From contig NZ_MSIG01000003.1 in the NCBI RefSeq assembly GCF_001927285.1, positions 363,001-427,000 on the forward strand: a stretch of DNA of 64,000 nt. Direction: 5' to 3'. Of this stretch, positions 25,750-34,407 are shown piece after piece. How positions within the stretch are numbered: position 1 is the first letter of the stretch; each line of letters opens with the position of its first letter. Below the pieces are notes generated by a model, which had not been told where the DNA came from, did no database searches, and saw only the letters and a program-made list of their open reading frames with translations. Source of the stretch: Mongoliimonas terrestris (GTDB taxonomy: Bacteria > Pseudomonadota > Alphaproteobacteria > Rhizobiales > Pleomorphomonadaceae). The translations under genes were made by a program, and so were the position numbers.

Positions 25750-27132
25750 TCACAAAATCCCCGAAGCCGCTTCCGGCCGGGTGGCGAGCAGGTGGGCCAT
25801 GAATTCCAGCGCCCGGCGCACGCCGCCCCGGTCGGCGGTGCCGCCGAGGCAGACGCGCACCGCCTCCGGCGGTAGCGGCCCCACCGCGAAGGCGTCGCTC
25901 GCCACCACGCCGATGCCGGTGCCGCGCATCTGGCTGACGAAGGCGGAGCGCGTCCAGGGCTCCGGCAGGCTTGCCCAGAGATGGAAGCCGAGCGGGTCGG
26001 ACCGGACGCTTCCCGCCGGCAGGATCTCCATCGCCAGCTTCTGCCGCGCCAGCGTCTCGGTGCGCACGAAGCGCAGGATGGCGTCCGCCGTGCCGTCCTC
26101 GATCCAGCGCGTGGCGAGCGCGGCGGTCACGGGCGAGGCCATCACGCAGGCCGCCCGGATCACCGGCGCGAAGGACCAGCCGGCCTTCACCTCCGGCGTC
26201 ACCACATAGGCGATCCGCAGACCCGCGCCCACGCACTTGGCAAGCCCCGCGATGTGCCAGGTGATGTCCGGCGCGATGGCGGCGAACGGCGGCGGCCCGT
26301 GCTGCGGGATGAAGCCGTAGGCGTCGTCCTCGATGATCGGCAGCCGGTGGCGGCGGGCGATCTGGGCGATCGCCGCGCGCCGCTTCTCCGGAATGGTCAC
26401 GGTGGTCGGGTTGAGGAGCGTCGGGTTGAGGTAGAGCGCCTTCGGCTTCTCCCGCACGCAGGCCGCCTGCAGGGCGTCCGGGTCGATGCCCTCGTCGTCC
26501 ATCGGCAGGCCGATGGTGCGAAGGCCGATCTGGGCGGCGAGCGCGCGAAGGCCCGGATAGGTCAGGTCCTCGCAGAGGATGGCGTCGCCGGTCTCCGCCA
26601 CGGTGCACAGGATGGCGAGGATGGCCGGATGGGCGCCGGGGGTCACGAACAGCCGGTCCTGCGAGGGCACCAGCGCCCGCCGGCCGAGCCAGTTGGAGGC
26701 GGCGTCCTTGTCCGCCGGGCTGCCGCCGAACCCCTGGTAGCGCAACAGCGCCACCAGGTCGCCGCCGATCTCCTGAAGGCCCGCCCGCATCCGCTCCAGG
26801 AGCGCCGGGTCGTCCGGCTCCGGCGGCAGGTTCATGGAGAGGTCCACCGGGTTGGACCGGCGCGTGAGGGCCGTCGGCGCGCGCGGCTCGGCGGCGCGCA
26901 CATAGCTGCCCTGGCCGACGCGGGATTCGATCAGCCCGCGCTTCTGCGCCTCCACATAGCCGCGCGCCACCGTGGTGAAGTCGATGCCGAGCCGGATCGC
27001 CAGCTTGCGCTGGGGCGGCAGCCGGTCGCCGGGCGCCAGCCGGCCGCTCCTCACGTCGGCGTCGATGATGTCCGCGATGGCGAGGTAGCGCGGCTTGTCG
27101 CTAGCGCTCAGATCCGGCGTCCACTCACCCAT
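25750..27132 (-). CDS. MocR-type regulator (GntR winged helix fused to aminotransferase-like domain)
   Basis: A 460-residue fusion. The N-terminal GntR winged helix is at about residues 15-80 (DVRSGRLAPGDRLPPQRKLA, TTVARGYVEAQKRGLIESRV, GQGSYV). The rest is a fold-type I PLP domain with NPTLLNPTTVTIPEKRRAAI and IIEDDAYGFIP. The usual PLP lysine region reads HIAGLAKCVGAGLRIAYVV, so a Lys is present at the expected place (K in LAKCVGAGLR). It diverges from the Nit1C cluster, making it the prime candidate regulator; GACTGYAT repeats lie in the shared region. Confidence 0.88.
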   Translation of the reverse strand: MGEWTPDLSASDKPRYLAIADIIDADVRSGRLAPGDRLPPQRKLAIRLGIDFTTVARGYVEAQKRGLIESRVGQGSYVRAAEPRAPTALTRRSNPVDLSMNLPPEPDDPALLERMRAGLQEIGGDLVALLRYQGFGGSPADKDAASNWLGRRALVPSQDRLFVTPGAHPAILAILCTVAETGDAILCEDLTYPGLRALAAQIGLRTIGLPMDDEGIDPDALQAACVREKPKALYLNPTLLNPTTVTIPEKRRAAIAQIARRHRLPIIEDDAYGFIPQHGPPPFAAIAPDITWHIAGLAKCVGAGLRIAYVVTPEVKAGWSFAPVIRAACVMASPVTAALATRWIEDGTADAILRFVRTETLARQKLAMEILPAGSVRSDPLGFHLWASLPEPWTRSAFVSQMRGTGIGVVASDAFAVGPLPPEAVRVCLGGTADRGGVRRALEFMAHLLATRPEAASGIL

Positions 27133-27449
27133 GCCCCGTCCCGTGCTTGCGCCCGTCCAATCAAATTGACTGTATCACCGGACGATGGCTTGTCCACCCG
27201 CGCGCTGCCTCTGAAAACCGGAGCATCGCTAAAGAAAAAGGCACCAATCGCCCAGTTTCACGCCATCCGGCAACCGGTCCGTGACCGCGTCACAGACCGC
27301 GACCAGCCATGATTGACTGCATATCTGACTGGAAAATGGGTCCAGACTGTATGGATTGATTGGATATCAGTGTTGGCACGTAGTTTGCGACGTCCTCGGA
27401 GCCACGGACGGCCGGAATGGGCCGCCGAAAGACACCTGAGGAGAGCACC
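27133..27449. promoter_or_regulatory. MocR / Nit1C divergent control region with three GACTGYAT repeats
   Basis: The octamer GACTG(T/C)AT occurs three times in the same orientation: 27168-27175, 27315-27322 and 27345-27352, the first two within the longer ATTGACTGYAT. One copy is about 35 bases before the MocR start; the other two lie 22-60 bases upstream of the -24 element of the nit promoter. MocR proteins bind direct repeats, so these are candidate operators for autoregulation and for nit control. The region is clearly AT-richer than its surroundings. Confidence 0.55.
27374..27389 (+). promoter_or_regulatory. Sigma-54 promoter of the Nit1C cluster
   Basis: TGGCACG-TAGT-TTGCG matches the sigma-54 consensus (TGGCACG-N4-TTGCW) in all invariant and nearly all preferred positions. 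It lies about 60 bases before the first nit gene, leaving room for a start site near 27400 and the ribosome site GAGGAG. Sigma-54 control of Nit1C is known in Pseudomonas, where the activator NitA is encoded alongside; no such activator is present here. Confidence 0.85.
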
Positions 27450-27932
27450 ATGCCTGCCGTGACCACGCCGATGCACAAGAAGGGCGACTTCTTCGTCGAC
27501 TACGAGGAGAAGGTCTTCGAGGACGTGAAGGCCGAACCGGGCGAAAAGGCCCTCGTCACCTTCCACACCGTCGCCTTCGAAGGCTCCATCGGCCTCGTCA
27601 ACATCCTCCAGGCGTTGCGCCTGCTGCGCAAGGGCTTCGAGACATCCATCCTGCTCTACGGCCCCGGCGTCACCCTCGGCATCCAACGCGGCTTCCCCAC
27701 CATCGGCGACGAGGCCTTCCCGGGCGCGCAGAACTTCAACAACCAGCTGATGAAGTTCATGTCCGAGGGCGGCAAGGTCTACGCCTGCCGCTTCGCGCTC
27801 CAGGCCCTCTACGGCCACGGCGAGCCGTCCCTCATCGAGGGCATCCGCCCGATCAACCCGCTCGACGTGCTCGACCTGGTGCTGATCCACCGCCGCGACA
27901 ACGCCTTCCAGCTCCACACCTGGACGGTCTGA
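27450..27932 (+). CDS. nitB: Nit1C protein of the MSMEG_0572/Sll0783 family (NitB)
   Basis: A 160-residue cytosolic protein of the nitrogen-starvation-responsive MSMEG_0572/Sll0783 family, the usual first gene of Nit1C clusters. Conserved parts are [40 protein letters not shown] and the end [14 protein letters not shown]. Its fold resembles the DsrE-like group, but the function is unknown. The ATG at 27450 follows GAGGAGAG; an in-frame start at 27417 lacks this. The gap to the nitrilase gene (133 bases) contains a 7-bp GC hairpin at 28030-28052. Confidence 0.88.
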   Translation: MPAVTTPMHKKGDFFVDYEEKVFEDVKAEPGEKALVTFHTVAFEGSIGLVNILQALRLLRKGFETSILLYGPGVTLGIQRGFPTIGDEAFPGAQNFNNQLMKFMSEGGKVYACRFALQALYGHGEPSLIEGIRPINPLDVLDLVLIHRRDNAFQLHTWTV

Positions 27933-28065
27933 CCGCTCGACCGCCCAAAGGCCGCGGCGGCGCATCCGTCGTCGCGGCCTGGGGCTCGCCGACCCTCCCA
28001 AGGGGATTAGCAAGGGCAGTGCCAGGTGCCGGGCCGGCGAGGTCCCGGCCCGAAAGGAGAGCGCC

Positions 28066-29121
28066 ATGGCCGAAAAACGCATCGTCCGCGCCGCCGCCGT
28101 CCAGATCGCGCCCGATCTGACCGACGGAGCCGGCACGCTCGTCCGCGTCCTCAACGCCATCGACGAGGCCGCCGGCAAGGGCGCCGCGATCGTCGTGTTC
28201 CCGGAGACCTTCGTCCCCTGGTACCCCTATTTCTCCTTCGTTCTGCCGCCGGTCCTCTCCGGGGCCGAGCACATCCGGCTCTACGAGCACGCGGTCGCGG
28301 TGCCCGGCCCGGTCACCGAAGCGGTCGGCGCCGCGGCCCGCCGCCACGGCCTCGTGGTGGTGCTCGGCGTCAACGAGCGCGACCACGGCTCGCTCTACAA
28401 CACCCAGCTCGTGTTCGACCGCGACGGCTCGATCGTGCTGAAGCGGCGCAAGATCACGCCCACCTTCCACGAGCGCATGATCTGGGGCCAGGGCGACGGC
28501 GCCGGCCTTGCGGTGGTGGACACCGCCGTCGGCCGCGTCGGCGCGCTCGCCTGTTGGGAGCACTACAACCCGCTCGCCCGCTACGCCCTGATGGCGCAGC
28601 ACGAGGAGATCCACGTCGCCCAGTTCCCCGGCTCCCTGGTCGGGCCGATCTTCGCCGACCAGATCGAGGTGACCATCCGCCACCACGCCCTGGAATCCGG
28701 CTGCTTCGTCATCAATGCCACCGGCTGGCTCACCGACGAGCAGATCGCCTCGGTGACGCCGGACCCCAAGCTTCAGCGGGCGCTCACCGGCGGCTGCATG
28801 ACCGCCATCGTGTCGCCGGAAGGCGCCCACGTGGTGCCGCCGCTGACCACCGGCGAGGGCATCCTCGTCGCCGACCTCGACATGGCCTTCATCGTCAAGC
28901 GCAAGCGCATGATGGACTCCGTCGGTCATTACGCCCGGCCGGAGCTTCTGTCGCTCACCCTCGACAACCGGCCCGCCGCGCCGCTCAGCGTCGCCACCGA
29001 CGCCGCCCCCCTTCCCATTCCCCTTCCCGGACACGACGCCGATGAAGCCGACGCTGCCGACCGCGCTCCCCCCGGAACAGCTCATCAACGAGTTGCAGTC
29101 CTACGGGGTCCGTCTCGTTGA
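28066..29121 (+). CDS. nitC: Nitrilase of the Nit1C cluster (NitC)
   Basis: A 351-residue branch-1 nitrilase that converts nitriles to acid and ammonia. The catalytic triad is complete: Glu47 (FPETF), Lys129 (KRRKITPT) and Cys163 (ACWEHYNPL), with the second Glu at 136 (FHERMIW). In Pseudomonas, NitC is needed for growth on cyanide, probably acting on cyanide-derived nitriles. The C-terminal 30 residues are low-complexity, and the last 80 bases overlap the next gene in another frame. AAAGGAG stands before the ATG. Confidence 0.93.
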   Translation: MAEKRIVRAAAVQIAPDLTDGAGTLVRVLNAIDEAAGKGAAIVVFPETFVPWYPYFSFVLPPVLSGAEHIRLYEHAVAVPGPVTEAVGAAARRHGLVVVLGVNERDHGSLYNTQLVFDRDGSIVLKRRKITPTFHERMIWGQGDGAGLAVVDTAVGRVGALACWEHYNPLARYALMAQHEEIHVAQFPGSLVGPIFADQIEVTIRHHALESGCFVINATGWLTDEQIASVTPDPKLQRALTGGCMTAIVSPEGAHVVPPLTTGEGILVADLDMAFIVKRKRMMDSVGHYARPELLSLTLDNRPAAPLSVATDAAPLPIPLPGHDADEADAADRAPPGTAHQRVAVLRGPSR

Positions 29122-30166
29122 CCCGAAGGCCGGCGCCGACAGCCGCCGCGGCGGGGCAGGGCCGTCCGACCACAAGGCCATGACCATCGACGGCATGACC
29201 GTCATGGTGCCGGTACACACCGCGCCGGCCTTCGAGAGCCCGTACCTCGTCGAAAAGCCCGACGCCTTCGGCCGCAGCCGGGTGCGCCGCGACGACCTCG
29301 TGCTCGGCGAGGTCACCTTCCCCCTGCAGCCCGCCTTCTATGGCCTGAAGACCGCCGACGGCATTCCCTATTCCAAGATCGCCGTCCTGCACGGGGCCGA
29401 CGTGCTCGCCACCACCGTGCTGCAGACCTGCATCCGCTACCAGAGCCGCACCAAGACATGCCAGTTCTGCGCCATCGGCCAGTCGCTCGCCGCCGGCCGG
29501 ACGGTGGAGCGCAAGACCCCCGCGCAACTCGCCGAGGTGGCCGAGGCCGCCGTCCGGCTCGACGGCGTCAAGCACATGGTGATGACCACCGGCACCCCGC
29601 CGACCCGCGACCGCGGCGCCGCCATCCTCGCCGAGAGCGCCGCCGCCGTGAAGGCCGCCGTCGACCTGCCGATCCAGGCCCAGTGCGAGCCGCCGGACAC
29701 CGACGCCTGGTTCGCCCGGATGAAGGACGCCGGCGTCGACGCCCTCGGCATGCACCTGGAAGCCGTCACGCCGGAGGTCCGCAAGGCCATCATGCCCGGC
29801 AAGGCGGAGGTGAGCGTGGAGCGCTACATGGAGGCCTTCGCCGCCGCCGTGCCGGTGTTCGGCCGCGGCCAGGTGTCCACCTACATCCTCGCTGGCCTCG
29901 GCGACACCCGCGAGGCCATCCTCGCCATGTCCGAGCGGCTGATCGCCCTCGGCGTCTACCCCTTCGTGGTGCCCTTCGTGCCCATCTCCGGGACGCCGCT
30001 GGAAAGCCACCCGACCCCGGCGCCGGGCTTCATGCACGAGATCCTGAAGCCGCTCGCCGCCATGCTGCGGGCCGGCGGCCTCAAGTCCACCGACATCAAG
30101 GCCGGCTGCGGCAAGTGCGGCGCCTGCTCGGCGCTCTCCACCTACGAGCGGGAGGGCGCGGCGTGA
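29042..30166 (+). CDS. nitD: Radical SAM protein, MSMEG_0568 family (NitD)
   Basis: A 374-residue radical-SAM-type protein of Nit1C clusters. The cluster-binding cysteines are Cys130-X9-Cys140-X2-Cys143 instead of the canonical C-X3-C-X2-C, and a second motif CGKCGAC sits near the C-terminus. The glycine-rich and barrel motifs ([24 protein letters not shown]) fit the family. The start [20 protein letters not shown] matches relatives, which means an 80-base overlap with nitC. The substrate is unknown. The end overlaps nitE (GTGA). Confidence 0.88.
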   Translation: MKPTLPTALPPEQLINELQSYGVRLVDPKAGADSRRGGAGPSDHKAMTIDGMTVMVPVHTAPAFESPYLVEKPDAFGRSRVRRDDLVLGEVTFPLQPAFYGLKTADGIPYSKIAVLHGADVLATTVLQTCIRYQSRTKTCQFCAIGQSLAAGRTVERKTPAQLAEVAEAAVRLDGVKHMVMTTGTPPTRDRGAAILAESAAAVKAAVDLPIQAQCEPPDTDAWFARMKDAGVDALGMHLEAVTPEVRKAIMPGKAEVSVERYMEAFAAAVPVFGRGQVSTYILAGLGDTREAILAMSERLIALGVYPFVVPFVPISGTPLESHPTPAPGFMHEILKPLAAMLRAGGLKSTDIKAGCGKCGACSALSTYEREGAA

Positions 30167-30708
30167 TCATCGAACCCGTCTCGGCCTTTCTGCCCGCCGA
30201 ATACCGCATCAAGTTCGCCACCCGCCCCTGGGAGTTCGCCGCCGCCGCGGCGCTCCGCCGTCAGGTCTTCTGCGTGGAGCAGAGCCTGTTTGTGGGCCAC
30301 GACCGCGACGCGGTGGACGACGTCGCCGTGCCGATCGTGGCCGTCTCCAGCGTCGCGGTCACGCCGCACGAGGTGGTCGGCACCGTGCGCATCCACGAGG
30401 CGGAGCCCGGCGTCTGGTGGGGCTCGCGCCTTGCGGTCGCCGAACCCTACCGCAAGGTCGGCCTCCTCGGCTCGTCGCTGATCCGCCTGGCCGTCTCGTC
30501 CGCCCACGCGCGCGGCTGCCGGCGCTTCTTCGCCCACGTGCAGAGCCAGAACGCGCCGCTGTTCCGGCGCCTGCGCTGGACCACCCTGGAGGAGACCGCC
30601 ATCCACGGCCGGCCGCACCATTTCATGGAAGCCGATCTCGCCTACTACCCGCCGATCGCCGATCCGGAGGTCGGCTTCCTCTCGCTTCTGCGGAGACCCG
30701 GCGGATGA
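30163..30708 (+). CDS. nitE: GNAT family N-acyltransferase, MSMEG_0567 family (NitE)
   Basis: A 181-residue GNAT-fold protein typical of Nit1C. Visible features are the N-terminal RQVFCVEQSLF, the strand VVGTVRIHEAEPGVWWGSRL and the acyl-CoA region AVAEPYRKVGLLGSSLIRLA. It should transfer an acyl group from acyl-CoA (or a carrier) to an amine made by the pathway. GTG start at 30163 overlaps the nitD stop, and its own stop overlaps the next ATG. In other Nit1C clusters it can be fused to the AIR-synthase-like partner, supporting a joint step. Confidence 0.87.
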   Translation: MIIEPVSAFLPAEYRIKFATRPWEFAAAAALRRQVFCVEQSLFVGHDRDAVDDVAVPIVAVSSVAVTPHEVVGTVRIHEAEPGVWWGSRLAVAEPYRKVGLLGSSLIRLAVSSAHARGCRRFFAHVQSQNAPLFRRLRWTTLEETAIHGRPHHFMEADLAYYPPIADPEVGFLSLLRRPGG

Positions 30709-31685
30709 TGGATCCAGGTGCCGTCGACGCCTTGGCGGACCGGCTGAGGGCCGGTGCCGGCGTCGTCGCCAAGCGGGACATCGCCCGCGTGGCGGCGCGC
30801 CTCGGCCTCGATGCCGCGGCCGCCGTACCGGTCGGCGACGACTGCGCGGCCATCCCGGACGGCGACGGCTATCTGCTCCTCGCCATCGAGGGCTTCATGA
30901 ACGCCTTCGTGGAGCGCGACCCCTGGTTCGCCGGCTGGTGCGGCGTCATGGTCAACCTCTCCGACATCGCCGCCATGGGCGGCCGGCCGCTTGCCGTGGT
31001 GGACGCCGTCTGGGCTCCCGGCGAGGACGGCGCCCGGCCGGTGCTGGACGGCCTTGCCGCCGCGAGCGCGCGCTACGGCGTGCCCATCGTCGGCGGCCAC
31101 TCCAACCTCTCCACCGACCGCGGCCAGCTCGCCGTCGCCGTCCTCGGCCGGGCCCGCCGCCTGCTCACCTCGTTCGACGCCCGGCCTGGCGACCGCCTGA
31201 TCGCCGCCGTCGACCATCGCGGCCGCTACCGCGAGCCCTTCTCCAACTGGGAAGCCGCTACCGACGCGCCGCCCGAGCGCCTCCGCGCCGACCTCGCCCT
31301 CCTGCCGGAGATCGCCGAGGCCGGCCTCTCGGTCGCCGCCAAGGACATCAGCCAGGGCGGTCTCGTCGGCACCTTGATGATGTTCGCCGAAGCCTCCGGC
31401 GTCGGCGCCGTCCTTCACCTCGACGCCGTGCCCGTGCCGGCGGGCGTTCCCCTGGAGCGCTGGCTCCAGTCCTTCCCGAGCTACGGCTATCTCCTCGCCG
31501 CCTCGCCCACCGACGCCCCCGCGGTGATCGCCCGCTTCGCCGAACGCGACATCGTCGCCGCCGACGTCGGCGCCTTCGAGCCCGGCAGGCGCGTCGACAT
31601 CGCCGCCGCCGGCCCCCGTCGCACGGTCTGGGATTTCGCCCTGGAACCGCTCATCGGCTGCGCCCCCGCGAAAGGAGCGCCATGA
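30705..31685 (+). CDS. nitF: AIR-synthase-like protein, Sll0787 family (NitF)
   Basis: A 326-residue PurM/ThiL/HypE-type ATP-dependent enzyme. The N-terminal domain has VPVGDDCAAIPDGDGYLLLA and NLSDIAAMGGRPLAVVDAVW, and the C-terminal domain AAKDISQGGLVGTLMMFAEA with GAVLHLDAVP. Such enzymes activate a carbonyl or amide oxygen by phosphorylation and often form ring or nitrile/amidine products. In Nit1C the substrate is not known. ATGA overlaps on both sides couple it to its neighbours. Confidence 0.87.
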   Translation: MMDPGAVDALADRLRAGAGVVAKRDIARVAARLGLDAAAAVPVGDDCAAIPDGDGYLLLAIEGFMNAFVERDPWFAGWCGVMVNLSDIAAMGGRPLAVVDAVWAPGEDGARPVLDGLAAASARYGVPIVGGHSNLSTDRGQLAVAVLGRARRLLTSFDARPGDRLIAAVDHRGRYREPFSNWEAATDAPPERLRADLALLPEIAEAGLSVAAKDISQGGLVGTLMMFAEASGVGAVLHLDAVPVPAGVPLERWLQSFPSYGYLLAASPTDAPAVIARFAERDIVAADVGAFEPGRRVDIAAAGPRRTVWDFALEPLIGCAPAKGAP

Positions 31686-32836
31686 CCCTCCGCGTCGCCC
31701 TCCTCGCCCACTCCACCAACCCGCGCGGCGGCGTCGTCCACGCGCTGGCGCTCGCCGACGCGCTCACCGACGCCGGCATCGAGGCGGTGGTGCACGCGCC
31801 GGACCCGTCCGGCCAGGGCTTCTTCCGCCCCACCCGCTGCGCCACCGTGTCCGTGCCGGCTTCGCCGGTCGGCCGCGACGTTGCCGACATGGTGGAGACC
31901 CGCGCCGCCGACTATGTCCGCTGGTTCGAGGACCCGGCCCACCGCCGGTTCGACGTCTTCCACGCCGGCGACGGCATCTCGGCCAACGCGCTCGCGACTT
32001 TGAAGGACCGCGGCCTGATTGCCGGCTTCGTCCGCACCGTCCACCACGTGGACGCCTTCGCGGACCCGCGCCTTGCCGCCCTCCAGACCCGCGCCCTCGT
32101 CACGCCCGACCGCCATCTGGTGGTGAGCCGGCTCTGGCAGCGGATCCTTGCCGCCGAGCACGGCATCGCCGCCGACCGCGTCGGCAACGGCGTCGACATG
32201 CACCGCTACCGGTCGTCCCCCGACCCGCACGACCGGCTCGTCCGCGCCCGCCACGGCCTTGCCGGCCCCGGTCCGCTGCTCCTCGCCGTCGGCGGCGTGG
32301 AGGCGCGGAAGAACACGCGCCGCATCCTCGACGCCTTCGTCCTCGTCCGCGCCGCCCACCCGACCGCCCGCCTCGTCATCGCCGGCGGCGCCTCCCTCCT
32401 CGACCACGACGCCTACCAGGCCGCCTTCGCGGCGGCTCTCGCGGCGTCTGGCCTGCCGGAGGGCGCCGTCCTTCGCCTCGGCCCGGTGCCGGACGCCGAC
32501 ATGCCGTCGCTCTACCGGATCGCCGACGCCCTCGTCTTCCCGTCCGTCAAGGAGGGCTTCGGCCTCGTCGTCCTGGAGGCCATGGCGAGCGCCTGCCCGG
32601 TGGTGCTCAGCCGCATCGCGCCCTTCACCGAATACTGCGGCGAGGCGGACGTCGCCTGGTGCGACCCGGAGGATCCCGCCTCCATCGCCGGCGCCGTCGG
32701 CCTCGCGCTCGACGGCTACCGCGCCGCCGGCCTTGCCGCCCGCGGCCTTCGCATCGCCGCCGACCACGACTGGGCCGCCGTCGCCCGCGCCCACCTGCCC
32801 GCCTATGCCGCCCTCACGGAGGCCGTCCATGCCTGA
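31682..32836 (+). CDS. Glycosyltransferase family 4-like protein, MSMEG_0565 family
   Basis: A 384-residue GT-B glycosyltransferase. The N-terminal motif is NPRGGVVHALALADALTDAG, the linker GVEARKNTRRILDAF, and the donor-binding part VFPSVKEGFGLVVLEAMASA, with the E-X7-E motif of GT4. The MSMEG_0565 family occurs specifically in Nit1C clusters, though not in all (it is absent from the best-studied Pseudomonas set as I recall). A sugar-transfer step suggests that the cluster builds a small molecule and does not merely degrade a nitrile. Confidence 0.87.
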   Translation: MTLRVALLAHSTNPRGGVVHALALADALTDAGIEAVVHAPDPSGQGFFRPTRCATVSVPASPVGRDVADMVETRAADYVRWFEDPAHRRFDVFHAGDGISANALATLKDRGLIAGFVRTVHHVDAFADPRLAALQTRALVTPDRHLVVSRLWQRILAAEHGIAADRVGNGVDMHRYRSSPDPHDRLVRARHGLAGPGPLLLAVGGVEARKNTRRILDAFVLVRAAHPTARLVIAGGASLLDHDAYQAAFAAALAASGLPEGAVLRLGPVPDADMPSLYRIADALVFPSVKEGFGLVVLEAMASACPVVLSRIAPFTEYCGEADVAWCDPEDPASIAGAVGLALDGYRAAGLAARGLRIAADHDWAAVARAHLPAYAALTEAVHA

Positions 32837-33116
32837 GATGCGTTTCACCGTCCGCTGGCCCGACGGGCAGGCGGAGAGCTGCTACTCGCCGTCCCTCGTC
32901 ATCCGCGAGCACATGGCCGTCGGCGAGACCTATCCGCTCGCCGACTTCCTCGACCGCAGCCGCACCGCCCTCGGCATCGCCAGCGAGCGGGTGCGGGCGA
33001 AGTACGGCGTCCCCTGTTCCCGCGCCCTCGGCCAGCTCGCCCGCATCGAGACCGCCGCCGCCGGCTTCGCGTCCGACCCGGACGCCGCCGTGGCGATCCT
33101 AGCCTTCGAGGACTGA
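32829..33116 (+). CDS. MSMEG_0570 family nitrogen starvation response protein
   Basis: A 95-residue protein, small and soluble, with MRFTVRWPDGQAESCYSPSL and REHMAVGETYPLADFLDRSR, matching the MSMEG_0570 family that accompanies Nit1C genes. The function is unknown; the N-terminal WPDG-x-x-E-x-CYSPS pattern with one conserved Cys is its hallmark. The ATG lies inside the end of the glycosyltransferase gene (8-base overlap). It may correspond to NitG of Pseudomonas, which I could not verify. Confidence 0.85.
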   Translation: MPEMRFTVRWPDGQAESCYSPSLVIREHMAVGETYPLADFLDRSRTALGIASERVRAKYGVPCSRALGQLARIETAAAGFASDPDAAVAILAFED

Positions 33117-33121
33117 CCCCG

Positions 33122-34396
33122 ATGACCGCATCCCCCTCCCGCCACGTCCCGGTCGCCGTGATCGGCGGCGGCCAGGCCGGCCTCTCCATGAGCTACCACC
33201 TCAAGGAGAGCGGCATCGACCACGTGATCTTCGAACGGCACCGGGTCGCCCACGCCTGGCGCGACCAGCGCTGGGACAGCTTCTGTCTCGTCACCCCCAA
33301 CTGGCAGTGCCAGCTGCCGGGCCATCCCTATCCGGGCACCGACCCGAACGGCTTCATGCTGAAGGACGAGATCGTCGCCTATGTGGAGGGTTACGCCGCC
33401 CGCATCGGCGCGCCCGTCCGCGAGGGCCTCGGCATCGACCGCCTGTCGCGGTCCGGCGAGCGCTACGTGCTGGAGACCGCCGAGGGCGTCACCACCGCCG
33501 ACGCGGTCGTCCTCGCCGTCGGCGGCTACCACACGCCCTTCGTGCCGCGCGCCGGCGAGCGCCTGCCGGAGGCGATCGTGCAGGTCCACTCCGCCGCCTA
33601 CAAGAACCCGGACCAGCTGCCCCCCGGCGCCGTCCTGGTGGTCGGCTCCGGCCAGTCCGGCTGCCAGATCGCCGAGGACCTGCACCTTGCCGGCCGCACC
33701 GTCCACCTCGTCGTCGGCAGCGCGCCCCGCTGCCCGCGCGTCTATCGCGGGCGCGACGCCGTCGACTGGCTCGCCGACCTCGGCCAGTACGACCTGCCGG
33801 TCACCGAACACCCCCTGAAGGAGAAGGTGCGCCGCAAGGCCAACCACTATCTCACCGGCCGGGGCGGCGGGCGCGACATCGATCTCCGCAAGTTCGCCCT
33901 GGAGGGCATGCGCCTCCACGGCCGGATGGAGACGGTGAGCGGCGGCCGCATCCATTTCCGCGATGACCTTGCGGCCAACCTCGACGGCGCCGACGCGGTC
34001 TACAACGGCATCTGCGGCCTCATCGACAAGCACATCGCCGAGGCTGATCTTCTCGCCCCGCCGCCGTCCCGCTACGAACCCGTCTGGCGGCCCGGCCCGT
34101 TCGAGCCGACGCTCGACCCGGTGGCGGCCGGCATCACGTCCGTCGTCTGGTGCACCGGCTTCCGGCCCGACTGGTCGTGGGTCGACCTGCCGCTCTTCGA
34201 CGGCAACGGCTACCCCACCCACGCGCGGGGCGTCACGGCGCTTCCAGGCGTCTACACCCTCGGCCTGCCCTGGCTGCACACCTGGGGCTCCGGCCGCTTC
34301 GTCGGCGTCGGCCGCGATGCCGCCTATCTGAAGGACCGGATCGTCGCCCACCTGGCGCTGATGCGCCAGGTGCCGGCCTTCCGGGCCGCCGGCTGA
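33122..34396 (+). CDS. nitH: FAD-dependent oxidoreductase, MSMEG_0569 family (NitH)
   Basis: A 424-residue flavoprotein monooxygenase-like enzyme. It has an FAD-binding GGGQAGLSMSYHL near residue 15, a second dinucleotide-binding VVGSGQSGCQIAEDLHLAGR around residue 180, and RWDSFCLVTPNWQCQLPGHP, typical of the MSMEG_0569 group of Nit1C. It probably uses NADPH and O2 to hydroxylate or oxidise an N- or C-centre in the pathway product. It begins 5 bases after the previous stop and is the usual last gene of the core cluster. Confidence 0.9.
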   Translation: MTASPSRHVPVAVIGGGQAGLSMSYHLKESGIDHVIFERHRVAHAWRDQRWDSFCLVTPNWQCQLPGHPYPGTDPNGFMLKDEIVAYVEGYAARIGAPVREGLGIDRLSRSGERYVLETAEGVTTADAVVLAVGGYHTPFVPRAGERLPEAIVQVHSAAYKNPDQLPPGAVLVVGSGQSGCQIAEDLHLAGRTVHLVVGSAPRCPRVYRGRDAVDWLADLGQYDLPVTEHPLKEKVRRKANHYLTGRGGGRDIDLRKFALEGMRLHGRMETVSGGRIHFRDDLAANLDGADAVYNGICGLIDKHIAEADLLAPPPSRYEPVWRPGPFEPTLDPVAAGITSVVWCTGFRPDWSWVDLPLFDGNGYPTHARGVTALPGVYTLGLPWLHTWGSGRFVGVGRDAAYLKDRIVAHLALMRQVPAFRAAG

Positions 34397-34407
34397 GGCG
34401 CCTCCCC

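Noticed and set aside
27250..27370. NtrC binding sites upstream of the Nit1C sigma-54 promoter
   Set aside because: No TGCACC-N5-GGTGCA or close variant was seen, so the activator is left open.
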